Assembly: GCF_000331305.1 (NCBI RefSeq)
Contig: NZ_KB217478.1
Coordinates: 614,904-678,903 of the forward strand
DNA: 64,000 nucleotides
Direction: 5' to 3'
Origin: Calothrix sp. PCC 7103
GTDB taxonomy: Bacteria; Cyanobacteriota; Cyanobacteriia; Cyanobacteriales; Nostocaceae
Each line of letters opens with the position of its first letter. The first letter of the stretch is position 1. Below are positions 19,930 through 27,997 of this stretch, in pieces. Both the position numbers and the translations under genes were made by a program. The notes beneath the pieces are model-generated. The model had not been told where the DNA came from and did not search any database. It saw nothing but the letters and a program-made list of their open reading frames with translations.

Positions 19930-20172
19930 GGGTTTTCAGTGCGTAAACTTTCCCGCAATCGAACAACTATTACACCTGCAATTCTCGAACAGCTAAATTT
20001 AGCTTACACAGGTGGTGATACAACTGCTAAAAGTTTGACGCTTAATAAGGATTTTCTCAAATAGATATTAATGCTGATGCATCCACAACATTCCTTGGCT
20101 CGAATTGTGGTGGGTAGTGGTTTATCTTATGGCGATTTAATTGAGGCTATTTTAAAAACATTTGTTTCATGA
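19930..20172 (+). pseudogene. Decayed gene end, family not recognised
   Basis: One frame reads VRKLSRNRTTITPAILEQLNLAYTGGDTTAKSLTLNKDFL and then stops. After a frame slip the following DNA reads IDINADA, then HSLARIVVGSGLSYGDLIEAILKTFVS to a TGA at 20170-20172. Both parts look like real protein and seem to belong together, suggesting the frameshifted 3' end of a lost gene. No family was recognised. Confidence 0.35.
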
Positions 20173-20218
20173 AAAGTATTGTACTTGAATTCTACCTTGT
20201 TAAAACATGTAGAAGAGT

Positions 20219-21976
20219 TCAAGGTTTGCCAATCCGGATATTATTTTCTTCAAATGCTTGCCGCACCAGTAGACGGAACTCTCGTCCAACGCTCCACTGT
20301 TCCATAGGTGCTGTTTTAATCCAAACACGTACTAACATTCCTATGTGGGAGATGTCGTCAATCCCCAGCACTTCTGGTGGTTCTAGTAAGCGTGCGCGCC
20401 ATTCTGGTTTACTATAAAACTGCTGCGACACTTTCCTCAAAACATCGAGAACCAGTTTGGGGTCGCTTTCATAGGCAACTATGATGGAAAAGTCTACCCG
20501 TGACCAAAGGCGAGTTAAATTACAGACATTAACGATATTGCTATTTGGAATTGTGATTAATTGACCTTCGGCATTTCGTAATTGAGTTACGCGCAGGTTA
20601 AGATTTTCCACTAATCCGCTTTTATCACCAATTTGAATCACATCTCCTACTGCAAATTGATCCTCCATCAAAATCAAGCAACCGTTAACTAGGTCTTTAA
20701 TCAGATTTTGAGAACCAAAGGAAATTGCAATACCGATGACAGCACCCCCTGCCAAAATTGAATTAGTAGGTACATCAAATAATCCAAGAGACCATAAGAT
20801 ACCTAATGAGATAAGAACAACAGTGGCTAACCCTTTTAATGCTCCAGAGACTGTTGCAGTTCTTAGGGTAATTCGTTGGGTTTCACTCAATGATAAAGAG
20901 GGATGCATTACCCAGGCACGGATAAGAATATCGATTAAGCTTTTACTTATCTTAATAGCAAGACTGATAAAAAACCAAAGAGTGAGTAGCGCAAGGGGAG
21001 TAGCTATAGCATATGTTGACCATCTCATGAGGAAAGGAACGTGATATATGATGATGGTAATCCCAACGTACCACATGAGAATAAATGTCCAGAATACTAG
21101 CCATGAGAGAAAGGAGTATATTCCTTGTTGGCGCTCAATATTGAACTTTTTGTGTATGATGGCTAAAAGCCTTGATTTATAGCGAGCGATTACTTCTACT
21201 TCTTCTTCGCTGAACTCTGTCGGTTGAGTATGAGTTATTACTTCTTCGGTGACCTTAATAGCAGTCTGTTCTACCGCATTTATCGGTTCTTGATGATGGT
21301 GTTGTAATAATTTTTGTTTTTTAACCAGAATCCGTCGTAAAAACCAAAGTATACCACTGCCTAACAGCAATCCAAGAATGATTTGCAAGGCTTCTCCAGC
21401 GCGTTTAAGTAAAACTTTACGAGTAAAGAGTTTATCAATACGCTCTACTTCTGTTTGTAGTTCTTTTCGCCATTCCTCTGCTAGTATTTCTACAGGCTTA
21501 CCATAATAGTCAGCATCTGGCTCTGTTACTGTCAGCAGTCGTAATGGACGTGCTGTTTTATCGTCTTGAAGTTGGAGGATTAGATTATCATTAAGGGTGG
21601 CAATGGAAATGATGGGAGTTTGATTGGTGCCAATGGCTCGTGTAGTGACTCGCTGTAATCTTTGGCTAATTTCTTCGGCACGTACCTCTACCGGGAGACT
21701 TTTCTCTGGTGGATTTTCGCGATTAAAAATCGTGGGAGAAACAACCTCAAACAATAATTTTCTATCCAAAGGTGAATATACGTATGCAGCTTCATATTCA
21801 CCTATACGAGTAACACTGCTAGGTGGTTTGTGCGGATCATCGCGAACTCCAGTAGGTAATGAAGGTAGTTGACTGTGAGCGATGGCGCCACAGGCAACTA
21901 CCAGCACGATTGTCACCAGACTGCTCAATACAAACCGTATTATTGTTAGACGGAGAAATCGATTAAATAAGAACAT
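20219..21976 (-). CDS. MscS-family mechanosensitive channel
   Basis: A 585-residue membrane protein. An N-terminal signal/anchor (ITIVLVVACGAIAHSQ region) and a periplasmic domain of ~150 residues precede membrane helices (near residues 195-215, 285-330 and 370-440). The MscS pore helix and beta domain follow: TNSILAGGAVIGIAISFGSQNLIKDLVNGCLILMEDQFAVGDVIQIGDKSGLVENLNLRVTQLRNAEGQLITIPNSNI is the conserved core (landmarks GAVIGIAISFGSQ and EDQFAVGD). It releases solutes on hypo-osmotic shock. The extended N-terminal domain is typical of large cyanobacterial MscS homologues. Confidence 0.9.
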   Translation of the reverse strand: MFLFNRFLRLTIIRFVLSSLVTIVLVVACGAIAHSQLPSLPTGVRDDPHKPPSSVTRIGEYEAAYVYSPLDRKLLFEVVSPTIFNRENPPEKSLPVEVRAEEISQRLQRVTTRAIGTNQTPIISIATLNDNLILQLQDDKTARPLRLLTVTEPDADYYGKPVEILAEEWRKELQTEVERIDKLFTRKVLLKRAGEALQIILGLLLGSGILWFLRRILVKKQKLLQHHHQEPINAVEQTAIKVTEEVITHTQPTEFSEEEVEVIARYKSRLLAIIHKKFNIERQQGIYSFLSWLVFWTFILMWYVGITIIIYHVPFLMRWSTYAIATPLALLTLWFFISLAIKISKSLIDILIRAWVMHPSLSLSETQRITLRTATVSGALKGLATVVLISLGILWSLGLFDVPTNSILAGGAVIGIAISFGSQNLIKDLVNGCLILMEDQFAVGDVIQIGDKSGLVENLNLRVTQLRNAEGQLITIPNSNIVNVCNLTRLWSRVDFSIIVAYESDPKLVLDVLRKVSQQFYSKPEWRARLLEPPEVLGIDDISHIGMLVRVWIKTAPMEQWSVGREFRLLVRQAFEENNIRIGKP

Positions 21977-22016
21977 AAATACTTAGCTGCTCTTAAATGA
22001 GCATACTTCTGCCTTA

Positions 22017-22373
22017 TTAACGATTATAAGGAGCAGTGTCCCAATAAAGGTAAATTGACTCGTTTGCTAATCGATAAATTTGACCTTTCTTTCCTAATCC
22101 AGCTTGACGATACGCTCTTTTCCCGTTTTGATCAAGATAATTTCCCGGTTGCTTGCCTACAGGTCGCAGTTCATAACTAACTCCATCTTTTCGTTCAATC
22201 CTGATAAATCCTTGACGCTGAGAAAATTTGCAAAGTCCTGAAGAAGATGCCCGATCTTTTCCTTTAGGATAAATATCACAACGAGCATTCACTGTATCTG
22301 CTTTAACTGGCAAGGCGGTAGCAATTGATGCTACAGAAAAAATAGTGAGTATCAATCGCGTCTGAAATTTCAT
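22017..22373 (-). CDS. Small exported protein
   Basis: A 118-residue protein with a signal peptide (MKFQTRLILTIFSVASIATALPVKA, cleavage probably after VKA-DTV). The mature part has two cysteines (ARCDIYPKGKD...GLCKFSQRQGFIRI) and is basic and beta-rich. No named domain was recognised. Its signal peptide closely resembles that of the neighbouring 22447-22806 gene (SIATALPVKAD), indicating a shared origin or recent duplication of the 5' part. Confidence 0.7.
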   Translation of the reverse strand: MKFQTRLILTIFSVASIATALPVKADTVNARCDIYPKGKDRASSSGLCKFSQRQGFIRIERKDGVSYELRPVGKQPGNYLDQNGKRAYRQAGLGKKGQIYRLANESIYLYWDTAPYNR

Positions 22374-22446
22374 GGTTGTTTATATTTCTGGTTTTTTCAA
22401 AAGGTAAATTCTGTCTCACCCATCTCTGACCTATCCTTAAATGAAG

Positions 22447-22806
22447 CTATAATGCTCCTTCATTAGTCGTAGAAAATATGTAGTTGTAATATTCCGTCCC
22501 AGTTTTTTTGTTAATTACAACTATACGACTAGTTTTACGGTTATATATCACACGAACTTGCCTATCCTCAGCGATAAAGGTACTACCTTTGGTTCTCCGA
22601 AGTGTACCCTTAAAATTAAATTCTCCTTCTCTAATCGTAATAAAAAACTGATTAGAATTTTTCCGCGTCAAGCGGGTAACGGGAGTTATTTTCTTTTGAG
22701 CAATTAGCAGAGACTGAGGATTAATAATGTCTGCTTTTACTGGTAAGGCAGTAGCAATTGATGCTAAAGAAAGAATAGTTACGAACACTGATGTTGAGAA
22801 CTTCAT
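22447..22806 (-). CDS. Small exported protein, paralogous signal peptide
   Basis: A 119-residue protein with signal peptide MKFSTSVFVTILSLASIATALPVKA, nearly the same as the next gene downstream. The mature region (RLTRKNSNQFFITIREGEFNFKGTLRRTKGSTFIAEDRQVRVIYNRKTSRIVVINKKTGTEYYNYIF) is a run of short beta strands and lacks cysteines. Function unknown. Probably a separate unit, as 70 bp separate the two genes. Confidence 0.65.
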   Translation of the reverse strand: MKFSTSVFVTILSLASIATALPVKADIINPQSLLIAQKKITPVTRLTRKNSNQFFITIREGEFNFKGTLRRTKGSTFIAEDRQVRVIYNRKTSRIVVINKKTGTEYYNYIFSTTNEGAL

Positions 22807-23006
22807 AATTTTTCCTCAGTTAATAATTTGAATTTGATATTGAAAATTGGTCAAACTGAATCATTACGTAAGCACACCAGTTCATGTAGAATCTAACGGT
22901 TGTAGAGACGTTCTGGTTCAAAAGCGCCTCTACGCAGATATTTTTTCTACAACTTATATAGGAATGCTATAGCAGCACTTATCAAGGTGAGGTAAGAAAG
23001 TTATAT

Positions 23007-23222
23007 TTACACTCCTAGTGCAATTCTGGTTTGTGATCCAACTTTACCATCAACTAATAAACCATTATTAATTTGGAAGTTACGCACCGCGCGTTCTGTT
23101 ACCGGGCCGTAATATCCAGTTGGCGATATTCCCAGACTACGCAATTGTATTTCAGGAAGTCCTAATTCTGGCTCTACTGTTTCATTCGCATCAAACATTG
23201 AAGAATAAGCTAGATATTCCAT
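23007..23222 (-). CDS. Single peptidoglycan-binding-domain mini-protein
   Basis: A 71-residue protein. Residues 20-70 form one PG_binding_1 module (LPEIQLRSLGISPTGYYGPVTERAVRNFQINNGLLVDGKVGSQTRIAL). The usual first helix of the module is short. No signal peptide; ribosome-binding site AGGAGATC precedes the ATG. Related in domain to the genes at 19396 and 52675. Confidence 0.7.
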   Translation of the reverse strand: MEYLAYSSMFDANETVEPELGLPEIQLRSLGISPTGYYGPVTERAVRNFQINNGLLVDGKVGSQTRIALGV

Positions 23223-23390
23223 CTTGATCTCCTAGTATTAATTATTGTTTCAAGCCTAATAAATAGAGATTCTTCTGGATGATAAAACTTGAAGTAGTTC
23301 AATTTATTCTTGATTTTTCCAGAAGACAAAAGACGCGCAATTGAGGACATAGGCGCCTTCTTATTGATGATTATATCGTGTTACATGGAT

Positions 23391-24341
23391 TTAACGCTTT
23401 TCATCCACTTGCACCCTAACCTTATCGCGCGGACAACGCCAACTCACAGAACCGCCCCCAACATAACTGCAACCTTGGGCTTGCATGGCATCCCATGAAA
23501 TATCACTTGGTTTATAAAATCGCCAACGACCTTTATCATCTGGTCCCGACTCGGCTCTCAATTCACGTGTAGAGCCTCCGTAATTATAATTAGGAGGATT
23601 AGAATTATTTACTTGTACTCGAATCTTCCTGTTAGGACAACGCCAGTCTGGAGCGCCGGCGCCAACATAACTGCAACCTTGGGCTTGCATGGCATCCAAT
23701 GAAATATCACTTGGTTTATAAAATCGCCAACGACCTTTATCATCTGGTCCCGACTCGGCTCTCAGTTCAATAGTATCGCCTCCGTAGTTATAATTAGGAG
23801 GATTAGAATTATTCACTTGTACCCGAATCTTCCTGCTAGAACAGCGCCAGTCTGGAGCGCCGGCGCCAACATAACTGCAACCTTGGGCTTGCATGGCATC
23901 CAATGAAACATTACTAGGCTTATAGAATCGCCAACGACCTTTATCATCTGGTCCCGACTCGGCTCTCAGTTCAATAGTATCGCCTCCGTAGTTATAATTA
24001 GGAGGATTAGAATTATTCACTTGTACCCGAATCTTCCTGTTAGGACAACGCCAGTCTGGAGCGCCGGTGCCAACATAACTGCAACCTTGTGCGTGCATGG
24101 CATCCAATGAAACATTACTAGGCTTATAAAATCGCCAACGACCTTTATCATCTGGTCCCGACTCGGCTCTCAGTTCAATAGTATCGCCTCTTTGGGCAAT
24201 TACTAAAGGAGTAGTGAGTTTAACTTTTTGCGCTAAAACTGAAGAATCTTCCGCCTTAATAGAAACTGGACTCAAGAAAATACCGCAAACGGCTAAAGTC
24301 ATAAATCGAGACAATCGACTTATTTTGATTAAATCCAACAT
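23391..24341 (-). CDS. Exported protein with four near-identical 66-residue repeats
   Basis: 316 residues: signal peptide (FMTLAVCGIFLSPVSIKA), a short linker, then four tandem repeats. Each unit holds GDTIELRAESGPDDKGRWRFYKP, D-A-M-x-AQGCSYVG and APDWRC, and ends RKIRVQVNNSNPPNYNYG; the last unit is slightly diverged (STRELRAESG, VSWRCPRDKVRVQVDEKR). Each repeat has two cysteines, likely one disulfide per unit in the oxidising periplasm. The unit is not a named domain I recognise. The near identity at DNA level points to recent unequal recombination, so copy number may vary between strains. Confidence 0.75.
   Translation of the reverse strand: MLDLIKISRLSRFMTLAVCGIFLSPVSIKAEDSSVLAQKVKLTTPLVIAQRGDTIELRAESGPDDKGRWRFYKPSNVSLDAMHAQGCSYVGTGAPDWRCPNRKIRVQVNNSNPPNYNYGGDTIELRAESGPDDKGRWRFYKPSNVSLDAMQAQGCSYVGAGAPDWRCSSRKIRVQVNNSNPPNYNYGGDTIELRAESGPDDKGRWRFYKPSDISLDAMQAQGCSYVGAGAPDWRCPNRKIRVQVNNSNPPNYNYGGSTRELRAESGPDDKGRWRFYKPSDISWDAMQAQGCSYVGGGSVSWRCPRDKVRVQVDEKR
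23396..24188 (-). repeat. Four ~198-bp tandem DNA repeats inside the exported-protein gene
   Basis: Long stretches recur with few changes at about 198-bp spacing, for example CGACCTTTATCATCTGGTCC at four places (about 23526-23545, 23724-23743, 23935-23954, 24138-24157; approximate). They encode the protein repeats described for 23391-24341. Confidence 0.85.
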
Positions 24342-24586
24342 AAGTTCCTCTACTTGTTTTAATTATTACACTTTCCAGATTTCACTATCAAAATAGGAGA
24401 GTTCCAGTGCTGCCGTTACCAGGGGCAGGGACGTTAACCCTTTTACGTGGTAACCAGAGCCGCTTTCTGGGGAATGTCTGCACTCCAATCTAGTTCGGTA
24501 TTTATACTTCAATGCAACTTTCACTAATGTGATTACATTTAATGTAATTATATTTTGGAGATGTCTATTAATTATCAGAATTAGCT
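24342..24586. other. Unexplained GC-richer stretch between two exported-protein genes
   Basis: The part at ~24405-24490 is GC-richer than its surroundings and holds short complementary segments (GTTACC/GGTAAC, CAGAGCC...TTTCTG). Minus-strand open frame is present but has no ribosome-binding site and overlaps the next gene, so I do not call it. It may be an RNA leader or a remnant repeat. Confidence 0.25.
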
Positions 24587-25180
24587 TTACAAAGGCTGGC
24601 ATTTAGAAGCCAAAGCTGCTTCAGCTATCCAAACTTTATTGCCATCGTTATCAGTTGCTTCTACGTATTTAAAATTACTACCAGAAATACTGGTTGTACG
24701 GACACAGTTAACTCTGAGCTTCTGTCCTTGTTTCACAGGAATTTGGATACTTCGATTCTTTTGTAAAAACGTCCAAGTTCCGTAAGTTACTGTGTCATTG
24801 CGAATCGACGAGCTTTGTTGTTGCCCAGGTGTTTGAGCAGAAGGACTTATTACATTTTCCGTTATCGGTTGTTCCCCATCAGTACCAATGATAAATTTAC
24901 TCGAATCAATAATGTAGTTACGTTGACCATCAGTGCCAGAATACTTATTGCCTTCACGGGTTGCTGGTACTCTGGTATACCCCGAACCATCGTAATAAGT
25001 GATAATCATTTGAAAACTCGCTTCACCAGGGCAAATTGTTACTAAGTGTTTCGGGGTTTTAAACTTGGCTTCTGGTGTTTGTTCTCCACAGACACTTACA
25101 GCTTTCGTTTCTGGCGCCATTAATGCGCCTGCAATTAATATAGTAGATAGTACAGATGGCAAAAATATGTTTGCTTTCAT
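24587..25180 (-). CDS. Exported protein, possible SH3-like C-terminal domain
   Basis: 197 residues from ATG at 25180 (preceded by AAGGG); an 18-residue in-frame extension is unlikely. Signal peptide MKANIFLPSVLSTILIAGALMAPETKA. The central part ends in a flexible Gln/Ser linker. The last ~60 residues (WTFLQKNRSIQIPVKQGQKLRVNCVRTTSISGSNFKYVEATDNDGNKVWIAEAALASKC) look like a small beta-barrel of bacterial SH3 type, with paired cysteines. Function unknown. An upstream sequence at 25250-25283 is shared with two other exported-protein genes. Confidence 0.65.
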   Translation of the reverse strand: MKANIFLPSVLSTILIAGALMAPETKAVSVCGEQTPEAKFKTPKHLVTICPGEASFQMIITYYDGSGYTRVPATREGNKYSGTDGQRNYIIDSSKFIIGTDGEQPITENVISPSAQTPGQQQSSSIRNDTVTYGTWTFLQKNRSIQIPVKQGQKLRVNCVRTTSISGSNFKYVEATDNDGNKVWIAEAALASKCQPL

Positions 25181-25234
25181 GATTACCCTTACGCTAAAAC
25201 GAATCAAAGCCACTATTAGCAATAAATGTCTCAT

Positions 25235-25545
25235 GTTTTACTATTCACCTCAAGTACAGATAAATCAGTTAAGCACTCTCTAGTCTGACTAAGTACAAAT
25301 ACTCTAATAATTTTGTCATTTTGTTAATACTTTAGTTCTAAATAGCGGTGGAATCCTTGACTATTCTGATATGACGGAATTTTATGCAGATAGCTACATT
25401 GACAAAACGCTTTATTAGTACTTATGATTTAAAATATTCTTAATATTTAATTTAATATTTAATAAAAAAATAATATTTATATCAATTAAGAACGGTTATT
25501 ATTTTTAATAAGGTTTTTCATAAGAAATTAATAATTTATTTAGAT
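25235..25545. promoter_or_regulatory. Shared upstream element (copy 1) and divergent promoters
   Basis: At 25250-25283, read towards the exported-protein gene on the minus strand, the element contains AGAGAGTGCTTAACTGATTT followed by ATCTGTACTTGA. Very similar sequence precedes the exported-protein genes at 27239 (27835-27867) and 39240 (39883-39910). A second shared block, ATTGACAAAACGC, is at about 25397-25409 and again near 27947. The region also serves the divergent HTH-ATPase gene. Confidence 0.5.
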
Positions 25546-27105
25546 ATGACACAATACAATAGTGCGTCAAAAAGAAAACGGGGAGTAGTTTTAACTGTTG
25601 CTGGATTGAATAAATTTCAATCTGCAATTTTAGAAGAAGAGAGAAGAGAAAGAGGAGGAAGACGTTTTACACAAGCAGAACTAAGTGAGCGCATTGGGGT
25701 TTCTACCCCAACTATAAGTCGTTTATGGTCTTTAAATTGTAGGGTAGATCCGCGTACTTTACGCATGTGCTTTAGTACTTTTAATTTGCGGTTGGATAAG
25801 GGAGATTATATGCTTTTTAACGACGATGATGTTAATTTCTTCGATATAAATTACTCAGAAGAAGAAGTAATCGATGGAGATTTGCCCGAAGACAGATGTA
25901 ATGCAGATTCATTTTCAGCTAAAGTAGAACCTCAAATCGTTTCTACAGTTGTTAGTGAAGATAAAATTTCTAATGCAATTCTATTAAGACAAAAGGCTGA
26001 TAAAGTAACTGTAACCGTACAAGAAGTAGCTGATGAATTATCACTTAATCATCACTATGAAGGTAAAATGGATAACTATTGTAGATACCCTTGTGGCCCT
26101 TTATCTTTAGATTCTCAATTATATATTCCTCGCCCTCCACTGGAAGAACTAGCATATAAAGAAATAATGCAACCAGGATGTGTGATTCGGATTCAAGGTT
26201 GTCAAGAAATGGGTAAAACTTCTTTGATGTTAAGGATTTTAGCTTATGCTAAAATGTTAAATTATGAAACTGTCAAACTTGATATTAATCAAATCGATAC
26301 AAAATTTCTACAAAAGCCTGAATTATTTATGCAATGGTTCATCGCCAGTATTTATTATAAACTAGGATTAGAATATGACTCAGAAAAATACTGGAATGGA
26401 GAAATTGGTAATAAACTAAGTTGCACTCTTTACATGAAAGAGTGTTTACTTACACATCTAGAACAACCTTTATTATTGGTATTAGATAATGTTCACCATA
26501 TTTTTGAAGTTCCTGATTTAGCCAAGGAATTTTTACCTTTATTACGTTCATGGCAAGAAGAAGCGCAACAAGAAGAAATATGGCATAAACTCAGAATGTT
26601 GATTGTTTATTCGACTGAGGTCTATATTCCTCTTAATATTAATCAATCTCCTTTTAATATTGGTTTACCATTAAAATTATCGAGATTTAATAGTGAGCAA
26701 GTAATTGAATTAGCAAAACGCTATGGCATTGATTGGAGAGAAAATAATCAAGCGCAACAATTAATGAAATTGGTAGGAGGACACCCAGCACTAGTTAATT
26801 TGGCTCTTTATTACATTCGTTGCAAAGAATTAACATTAGAGGAGATTTGCCAAACAGCAATTACACCCATAAGTATTTATCGCCAACATTTGCAAACTTT
26901 ATTGAGTAAATTAAAACAAAATTCACAATTATTATCTCTTTTCAAAAAGATTTTAGAAAAAGATGATAATATCCATCTAGACCTACTTACTGCCTATCAA
27001 TTAGAAAGTATAGGGTTAATTAAATTACAGCAACAAAAATGGCATATTAGTTGTCAACTGTATCAAGACTTCTTTGGAAAGTATCTTAAAGAAAACATTT
27101 TTTAA
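25546..27105 (+). CDS. HTH-domain AAA-like ATPase
   Basis: A 519-residue protein. N-terminal ~75 residues form a helix-turn-helix with the phrase GLNKFQSAILEEERRERGGRRFTQAELSERIGVSTPTISRLW, typical of the N-terminal domain on many cyanobacterial signalling ATPases and WD40 proteins. An acidic linker follows. From ~residue 180 is an AAA-like (AAA_35) NTPase: PCGPLSLDSQLYIPRPPLEELAYKEIMQPG, P-loop GCQEMGKTSL, Walker B LLLVLDNVHH, and GGHPALVNLALYYI as the sensor region. It resembles the N-terminal domain of the 29481-33389 protein. A role as a signal-transducing or conflict-related switch is inference; no output domain is attached. Confidence 0.8.
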   Translation: MTQYNSASKRKRGVVLTVAGLNKFQSAILEEERRERGGRRFTQAELSERIGVSTPTISRLWSLNCRVDPRTLRMCFSTFNLRLDKGDYMLFNDDDVNFFDINYSEEEVIDGDLPEDRCNADSFSAKVEPQIVSTVVSEDKISNAILLRQKADKVTVTVQEVADELSLNHHYEGKMDNYCRYPCGPLSLDSQLYIPRPPLEELAYKEIMQPGCVIRIQGCQEMGKTSLMLRILAYAKMLNYETVKLDINQIDTKFLQKPELFMQWFIASIYYKLGLEYDSEKYWNGEIGNKLSCTLYMKECLLTHLEQPLLLVLDNVHHIFEVPDLAKEFLPLLRSWQEEAQQEEIWHKLRMLIVYSTEVYIPLNINQSPFNIGLPLKLSRFNSEQVIELAKRYGIDWRENNQAQQLMKLVGGHPALVNLALYYIRCKELTLEEICQTAITPISIYRQHLQTLLSKLKQNSQLLSLFKKILEKDDNIHLDLLTAYQLESIGLIKLQQQKWHISCQLYQDFFGKYLKENIF

Positions 27106-27183
27106 TAAAGCCCTGGTTTTTAAGAATTCTATGATTAGCCTTTAATAAGTAAATTCAAGATTTATTTTAGTAAGAAAATTTGA

Positions 27184-27217
27184 CACCAAAAGCATTTTGT
27201 CACTCATGCTTTTGGTG
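27184..27217. terminator. Bidirectional terminator between convergent genes
   Basis: CACCAAAAGCA (27184-27194) is the exact reverse complement of TGCTTTTGGTG (27207-27217), 12-nt loop, placed between the convergent genes ending at 27105 and 27239. Confidence 0.75.
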
Positions 27218-27238
27218 AATATATTGCATTAGAAAAGA

Positions 27239-27697
27239 CTAGTAGAGATAGATGGCGCCCTTTGGGTCTATATAAATAGAACGTGTTATACCATAAGTTG
27301 CTGGCTTGGCTGTGACGGTGACAATTAGTTCATTATTTACAACCTTGATTTGAGTGCGTAAATTCATTTCTTTGACATCCGTGTATACCGTCAAATCTAC
27401 TGGTGGTGGTAGATAGCTGGTATGGAGTGTACCAAAGGTAACAGACTTTTGAGGCGGTACGTTATGTTCGCGTGATGTTGGTTCTGCTAGTACAGCCAGG
27501 ATGCTAACATTAGACTGATTCACAACACGAATTCGGATGGGCTTGTTAGGATTAATGTTAGCAATTGACTCCCGTCTATCGTTTCGTTGTTGTGGCGCTT
27601 GTTGAACCGATTCACTTTGTTGAGCAGTAGTCAATTCAGATTGGGCTGTTACACCCATTGCTATTAATCCCACTAAAAATACAATTCTAAATTTCAT
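27239..27697 (-). CDS. Small exported protein
   Basis: 152 residues from ATG at 27697; an in-frame extension to 27763 is unlikely. Signal peptide MKFRIVFLVGLIAMGVTAQS, then a Gln/Ser-rich linker and a beta-rich domain (IRIRVVNQSNVSILAVLAEPTSREHNVPPQKSVTFGTLHTSYLPPPVDLTVYTDV). The domain resembles an immunoglobulin-like or lipoprotein beta-sandwich in strand pattern, with no cysteines. Function unknown. The upstream shared element at 27835-27867 links it to the genes at 24587 and 39240. Confidence 0.7.
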   Translation of the reverse strand: MKFRIVFLVGLIAMGVTAQSELTTAQQSESVQQAPQQRNDRRESIANINPNKPIRIRVVNQSNVSILAVLAEPTSREHNVPPQKSVTFGTLHTSYLPPPVDLTVYTDVKEMNLRTQIKVVNNELIVTVTAKPATYGITRSIYIDPKGAIYLY

Positions 27698-27834
27698 TAA
27701 CGATTTTCTCCGAAGCAAGTTTTTTGAAATTTCCCGATTGTTGAGAACAAATATTGAGAACAAATATTTTATTGTCTCTTCTAATCAAACAAAATTACTA
27801 ATAAAAATTAATTTCCCATATTTCACTATTTACG

Positions 27835-27867
27835 TCAAGTAAAAATAAATCAGTTAAGCGCTCTCTA
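27835..27867 (-). promoter_or_regulatory. Shared upstream element, copy 2
   Basis: Read on the minus strand it has AGAGAGCGCTTAACTGATTT then an AT stretch and ACTTGA, about 140 bp before the gene start, matching copy 1 (25250-25283) at most positions. ATTGACAAAACGC lies about 110 bp further upstream, as in copy 1. Confidence 0.5.
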
Positions 27868-27997
27868 ACCTTATTTACTAGAAATACTCTCTAGTAATTA
27901 CAAAATCGCTAGTTATCCTCATATAAAAAATTATGCTGCTAGTTAATTGACAAAACGCCTTGATTCGTATAAAATATTTTTTAATTTTAAAATTTTA

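Noticed and set aside
24366-24602. Minus-strand open frame of 78 codons
   Set aside because: Overlaps the neighbouring gene, lacks a ribosome-binding site and has no protein-like features; described as an unassigned region instead.
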